A stretch of DNA of 64,000 nt from Acidiflorens sp963841945 (GTDB lineage: Bacteria; Acidobacteriota; Terriglobia; Terriglobales; Acidobacteriaceae), in NCBI GenBank assembly GCA_963841945.1, contig CAWJFC010000028.1, positions 124,001-188,000 of the forward strand. The letters are read 5' to 3'. The notes beneath the pieces are model-generated. The model ran no database searches and was not told the DNA's origin. It worked only from the letters and a program-made list of their open reading frames with translations. Made by a program: the position numbers and the translations under genes. Position 1 is the first letter of the stretch. The number at the start of each line of letters is the position of its first letter. This document shows, one piece after another, positions 60,087 through 64,000 of the stretch.

Positions 60087-60653
60087 ATGGCGGAAAATTT
60101 GGCGGGAAAGAAGATCGCAATTCTGGTGGATAACGGATTTGAGCAGGCGGAGTTGTTGAAGCCGCGCGAGGCGCTGGATCATGCGGGGGCGACGACCGTT
60201 GTCGTGTCTCCGCAGAGCGGGAAGGTTAAAGGATGGGACACCAAGGATTGGGGCGAGGAGGTTGAGGTGGATATGGCATTGTCGGAGGCCGATGCGGTGG
60301 ATTTTGATGCGCTGCAGTTGCCGGGAGGAGTTATGAATCCGGATCACTTGCGGATGAATCCGGAGGCGGTGAAGTTTGTGCGGGCATTTTTTGATGCGGG
60401 GAAGCCGGTGGCGGCGATCTGCCATGCTCCGTGGAGTTTGATTGAGGCGGACGTGGTGCGCGGCCGGCGAATAACTTCATGGCCTTCGCTGAAGACGGAC
60501 TTGAAGAATGCCGGGGCGGAATGGGTGGATGAGGAAGTGGTGCGGGATGGGAATCTGGTGACCAGCCGGAAGCCGGGTGATATTCCGGCGTTTAACCGGG
60601 AGATGATTTCGCTGTTTGCGGAGCCGGCTGCGCGGGAACGGAAGGTGGCTTGA
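60087..60653 (+). CDS. DJ-1/PfpI-family (type 1 glutamine amidotransferase-like) protein
   Basis: 188 residues from ATG 60087, with GAAAGG upstream; an in-frame upstream start at 60027 is less supported. It starts LAGKKIAILVDNGFEQAEL and has the nucleophile elbow AAICHAPWSL (Cys), the GRRITSWPSLKTDLKNAG strand and the end GDIPAFNREMISLF, all typical of PfpI/YhbO stress proteins (glyoxalase III/deglycase-like). Cytoplasmic. Confidence 0.93.
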   Translation: MAENLAGKKIAILVDNGFEQAELLKPREALDHAGATTVVVSPQSGKVKGWDTKDWGEEVEVDMALSEADAVDFDALQLPGGVMNPDHLRMNPEAVKFVRAFFDAGKPVAAICHAPWSLIEADVVRGRRITSWPSLKTDLKNAGAEWVDEEVVRDGNLVTSRKPGDIPAFNREMISLFAEPAARERKVA

Positions 60654-60827
60654 AAAAAAGCTATGAGCTTAGAGCTATGAGGTTGTGAGCCTGGAGCCGG
60701 CGCGGATGAATCTGATGAATCTATAGATTTCCCGCCGGCTTGCCTTAGGGTTGGGAACTTCTCTTGCGGGGAATGCGTATCCCTGACTAGACGACGGGAG
60801 CGCGGATTGCCGTCGGAGGAGGATTGT

Positions 60828-61184
60828 ATGGACGGAAACATTATTGGACTGGCGGCGGTGGTTTTGTTTTTTGGGATTCCATTGGGGGCGATGTACACGT
60901 TTTTTCGGGTGCGGAAGTTGAAGACCGAGGAGCGGTTGGCAGCACTGGCACGCGGGGCCAGTATTCCGATGGAGCCGGAGCTGAATGAGGCGGCACGATC
61001 GCGGCGGTGGGGAGTGTTGCTGACGGCGGCATCGCTTGGCTTTATGGCGTGCTGCGCGCTCGTGGGACGGGCTCAGCCCGATGCCTGGACGGCGGCGGCA
61101 TTTGGGATTATTCCGCTGGCGGTAGGGCTGGGGTTCTTTGCGGACTTTGCGTTGATCCGGCGGGATGCAAAGCAGATTGGGTGA
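60828..61184 (+). CDS. DUF6249-like membrane protein
   Basis: 118 residues from ATG 60828, with GGAGG 5-9 bases upstream, which decides against the in-frame ATG at 60807. It has an N-terminal span (IIGLAAVVLFFGIPLGAMYTF), a charged region (KTEERLAALARGASIPME), and two further spans (LLTAASLGFMACCALVG and AAFGIIPLAVGLGFFADFAL). The pattern matches small DUF6249 membrane proteins. Function unknown. A strong terminator follows 46 bp after the stop. Confidence 0.8.
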   Translation: MDGNIIGLAAVVLFFGIPLGAMYTFFRVRKLKTEERLAALARGASIPMEPELNEAARSRRWGVLLTAASLGFMACCALVGRAQPDAWTAAAFGIIPLAVGLGFFADFALIRRDAKQIG

Positions 61185-61229
61185 GTTGATTTGTAATTTG
61201 TGATTGGACCTCCTGGAAGTTCGAAAAAG

Positions 61230-61258
61230 AAGCCCCGCTTTTGGCGGGGCTTTTGTTT
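61230..61258 (+). terminator. Rho-independent terminator
   Basis: AAGCCCCGC (61230-61238), loop TTTTG, GCGGGGCTT (61244-61252), then TTGTTT. On the other strand the hairpin is followed by CTTTTTC, so it may serve both the DUF6249 gene and the convergent TonB-dependent receptor. Confidence 0.85.
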
Positions 61259-61333
61259 GGTTGGAATTTTCCCAAGACCTGCAACTCAGGAACACTCGCG
61301 GCGCGGACAAGAGTGTCCGCGCTACACGAGCGG

Positions 61334-64000
61334 TTAGAAGGTGAGGCGGAGAGCGATCTGGAGGATGCGCTCGGTGTGGTAGCCAGCGGATGGGCTGGCA
61401 ATGTCCGTGTTCGTGACTTGGCCGAAGGTCGAGCTAAAGATGTTGGTGTCGGGATTGTTAAATTCGACCTCGTTCAGGAGGTTAAAGGCGTCGACTCGAA
61501 GCTCCGCGTTTAGATTCTCGGCAATATGAGTGGATTTGGCGAGCGTCATGTCGAGGTTCGTGCGGTGCGGTCCCCGGAAGAAATTGCGTGGCAGGCCGTA
61601 GCCACTGCCTGGGATGTCGGGAATCTGCGTAAAGGCGGCCGGGTTGAAATAGAGATTACCGCTTGTCTTGGGATTCATGATCGTGATGCCGGAATAGCCG
61701 GGAGCAAAGATGGCATTGGCGAGGTTGGAATCGCCAGCACCAGAGGGGCCGGGATCGGAGGGATCAAAGGAGTCCACGTATTGGCTGGAAATGGTGAGTG
61801 GGAAGCCGGTTCGCCAACTGAAGATCGGGTAAAGGCTCCAACCCTTTGTGAGGCGCCTTGGTCCATCGGCCCAAGCCTGGTCGAAAGGCAGATCCCATCC
61901 GCCGCTGAACACAACGCGGTGGGTGAGGTCGAAGTCGGAAGAGGCGCGGAAGATGCCGTGATCATAGGCCGGAATCTGGCTGCTGCGATTACGGAATCCA
62001 GAAGCATTGTCGATGCTATGGCCGTAGGTGTAGCCCAAGGTGAAGTAGGTATTGCCAAGGTAACGGGTATTGCCGTTTTGCTTGGTCACCGAGGCTTCGA
62101 GGCTGTTAAAGGTGGCGAAACTGACGTTATCGAACTCAGTGGCGTTCTCGAAAGGACAAGCGGCCGGGCCGTAGGAATAAGTGGCGCAATAATCAGTGAG
62201 GGCAGCGTTCTGCTGCTCGTTGAGAACTCGGGTTGGGTTCGGATTGGGTCCGAAGACCGTACTCAGATCGAAGGGATTGACATCGACGAGCGAGGTCAGC
62301 CCCTTAGAACTGCTGCCGACGTAATTCAATTCGAACACCGTATCCCTGGCCACTTGCGTCTGGAAGCTGAGGTTGTACTGGTAGGTATAAGGGGTGTGGA
62401 GATGCGGATTGACAAAGTAGATTGAAGGTCCGGCGAAAGGAAGGGAGTTACCGGTGGCGGTATTAAACGCGCTGGCGGCGGTTGGGGGTTGAGAAGGAAA
62501 AGGATCATTTGGGAAACCTGCTGAGGCCCAAGGCTGGCTGAAATAAGGCGCGCCACTGGTTGAGTAGGGTCCAAGGGGCGAATAAACGGCATATTGCTCA
62601 CTGTAAAAAGGAGGAGCACCGTTGAATTGGAGGTTATCTTCGCCCTTGAGCACGTCGTAGAAGAGGCCAATACCGCCGCGGATGCTCATCTTGCCATTGC
62701 CGTGCGGATCCCAGGCGAAGCCAAAGCGGGGAGCGAAATTGTCTTTGTCGGGGAAGTTGACGCCGCGTGGGGCGCCCTTGTCTCCGGGGAATACCAGTCC
62801 GAGAGGAGCGTTGGGGAAGCGAGTGGATTGGAGGCCGGGAATGATAGAGAAGGTTCGCCCCTGGGTATCGAGCTTGGGGGTGCTGAATTCGTAGCGCAGG
62901 CCGAGAGAAAGGACGAAATTGGGACGGACGTGCCATTCGTCCTGAACGAAGGCATAGGTTGCCTTGCTGCGAAGATTGTTGCGGGCGTTGGCCGCTTCAA
63001 AGAAGTTGTTGGGAATGCCGACGAGGAAATCGGCGAAGCTGTCGCCAGTGCCGATGCCGCCTGACGCGTAATCGCCGACAAATTCAAACTGCCCATCACC
63101 GTAGTAATCGTAAACGGTGTTGTTCTGGTAAGCGGAGAAGCCGGCACCGAACTTCCAGGTATTGCGGCCGCGTACCCACGTGAGCGCATCGGTGTAGGCG
63201 AAAGTGTTACCGAGCAGGTAAGCGGGACCCTGGTAGTCGGTTCCGAAGGTCAGGCCGTTGTCAAATAACATACTGGGCGGGCCATTGGGTAGGTCGGGAG
63301 TGATTCCGAAGCCGAGGGATGCGGCCGTCGGCAAGGTCGTCGTTGGAACGTCATGGGTGTCATTGTGACGCTGGGCGACGGCATGGAACTCGTTCAACAG
63401 GGTCGGCGAGAAGGTGTGGGTATATCCGATATTCAAGAAGTAATTGTTGGTTATGTTCTGCGAAGGAAAGCCGGTGACGGTATTGTCCTCTTGAGCGAAG
63501 GGGTCGGTTAGCGGATTTCGGAAGCCGCCGAGAGTAATCGCCAGCTTGTCGTTCGATCGGAAATTGAAATCGAACTTGGCGGTGAATTCGTTGTTATTGT
63601 CGGTTTGTCCGCCCTGCTGGGTGATGTAGGCTAAGCCGCTGGGCGAAATGGTTGTAGAGGTTGGAATCAGTCCCAGTGCGATGTAGGCTTGGGCGGCTGG
63701 ATCGAACTTAGTTGTATCGATCATGGCTTGAGCGGCAAGGGTTGGATTCGACTGGAAGTAGGGGTTGGCGAGCAGGAATGCGGCCACGCTAGAAGCATCG
63801 GGGGCCTGCGAAAAATCGCCATTATTCAGTTCAGCCGGCGTGAATGTCGTGGTTGTCTGGTCCAAGGCTTCGGTCTGGCGCTGGCCTTGATAGGCGACGA
63901 AGAAGAAGTAGCGGTCTTTACCGTTGATGAGATGCGGAATGGTAATGGGTCCGCCGAAAGTTCCGCCAAACTGGTGACGTTTGAGATCGTTGCGGGGTAA
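61334..64000 (-). CDS. TonB-dependent receptor, Oar-like, 5' part beyond the window
   Basis: 888 residues are visible and the frame is open to the right edge, continuing 45 codons beyond the first in-frame start-like TTG at 63865: QFGGTFGGPITIPHLINGKDR is clearly coding. The sequence contains the plug/barrel hallmark GGPI, YFFFVAYQGQRQTEA, repeated beta-hairpins, and the C-terminal VTNTDIASPSAGYHTERILQIALRLTF with terminal Phe. The N-terminal signal and carboxypeptidase-like domain are outside. It is an outer-membrane import or assembly receptor of the acidobacterial Oar type; ligand unknown. Confidence 0.92.
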   Translation of the reverse strand, partial: LPRNDLKRHQFGGTFGGPITIPHLINGKDRYFFFVAYQGQRQTEALDQTTTTFTPAELNNGDFSQAPDASSVAAFLLANPYFQSNPTLAAQAMIDTTKFDPAAQAYIALGLIPTSTTISPSGLAYITQQGGQTDNNNEFTAKFDFNFRSNDKLAITLGGFRNPLTDPFAQEDNTVTGFPSQNITNNYFLNIGYTHTFSPTLLNEFHAVAQRHNDTHDVPTTTLPTAASLGFGITPDLPNGPPSMLFDNGLTFGTDYQGPAYLLGNTFAYTDALTWVRGRNTWKFGAGFSAYQNNTVYDYYGDGQFEFVGDYASGGIGTGDSFADFLVGIPNNFFEAANARNNLRSKATYAFVQDEWHVRPNFVLSLGLRYEFSTPKLDTQGRTFSIIPGLQSTRFPNAPLGLVFPGDKGAPRGVNFPDKDNFAPRFGFAWDPHGNGKMSIRGGIGLFYDVLKGEDNLQFNGAPPFYSEQYAVYSPLGPYSTSGAPYFSQPWASAGFPNDPFPSQPPTAASAFNTATGNSLPFAGPSIYFVNPHLHTPYTYQYNLSFQTQVARDTVFELNYVGSSSKGLTSLVDVNPFDLSTVFGPNPNPTRVLNEQQNAALTDYCATYSYGPAACPFENATEFDNVSFATFNSLEASVTKQNGNTRYLGNTYFTLGYTYGHSIDNASGFRNRSSQIPAYDHGIFRASSDFDLTHRVVFSGGWDLPFDQAWADGPRRLTKGWSLYPIFSWRTGFPLTISSQYVDSFDPSDPGPSGAGDSNLANAIFAPGYSGITIMNPKTSGNLYFNPAAFTQIPDIPGSGYGLPRNFFRGPHRTNLDMTLAKSTHIAENLNAELRVDAFNLLNEVEFNNPDTNIFSSTFGQVTNTDIASPSAGYHTERILQIALRLTF

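Overview
The window looks like a chromosomal segment of an Acidobacteriota genome (Terriglobia / Koribacter-Sulfotelmatobacter type). The basis is gene content: two Oar-like TonB-dependent receptors with an N-terminal carboxypeptidase-regulatory-like domain or the matching barrel, two secreted proteins made of GNLYGTT ('GloVer') repeats, an acidobacterial-type VWA protein, a CadC-like winged-helix/TPR transmembrane regulator, HpnH for hopanoid synthesis, and GC-rich DNA with short tandem repeats. This is inference from families; no 16S gene is present. There are no intact insertion sequences, prophages or CRISPR arrays. One tRNA is present, tRNA-Ser(UGA).

Layout. 0-4.7 kb: a cut-off M48 protease, then manA-manC-pmm on the minus strand (fructose-6-P to mannose-1-P to GDP-mannose). 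4.9-7.8 kb: a PerR-like regulator with a palindromic operator, followed by katG. 8-15.7 kb: a secreted unknown protein, then two divergent GloVer-repeat genes flanking a CadC-like regulator; both GloVer genes share a collinear ~105-nt upstream region. 15.7-24.5 kb: a coiled-coil protein, a tyrosine-recombinase fossil beside tRNA-Ser, tdh, dgt, a TPR protein, purH and a TonB-domain protein. 24.6-25.2 kb: an inverted-repeat element of ~585 bp with heptamer tails and a degenerate ~30-nt array inside. 25.2-32.7 kb: an HTH protein, an NtrC-type two-component pair and glnB-glnD. 32.8-38.6 kb: VWA protein, DUF5666 protein and a large TonB-dependent receptor. 38.7-41.6 kb: two secreted Cys-rich and His/Met-rich proteins, an epimerase and a VapBC-like toxin-antitoxin pair. 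41.7-50 kb: rel, hpnH, a phosphoribosyltransferase, maf, tatA (57 codons), and M20 and M19 peptidases. 50-64 kb: CADD-family enzyme, thioesterase, PEP-mutase-like enzyme, aldo/keto reductase, DinB, selD, apt, OmpA, acylphosphatase, efp, a DJ-1/PfpI protein, a DUF6249-like protein and a second TonB-dependent receptor running off the edge.

The points I consider most worth following are: (1) selD is read through an in-frame UGA at the active-site position, with a SECIS-like hairpin four bases downstream, so SelD itself is probably a selenoprotein; (2) the GloVer/CadC-like/GloVer module with shared leaders; (3) the heptamer-tailed inverted-repeat element and a related ~30-nt array near 55.4 kb; (4) short repeats that have entered coding sequences (selD, the phosphoribosyltransferase, the acylphosphatase start).
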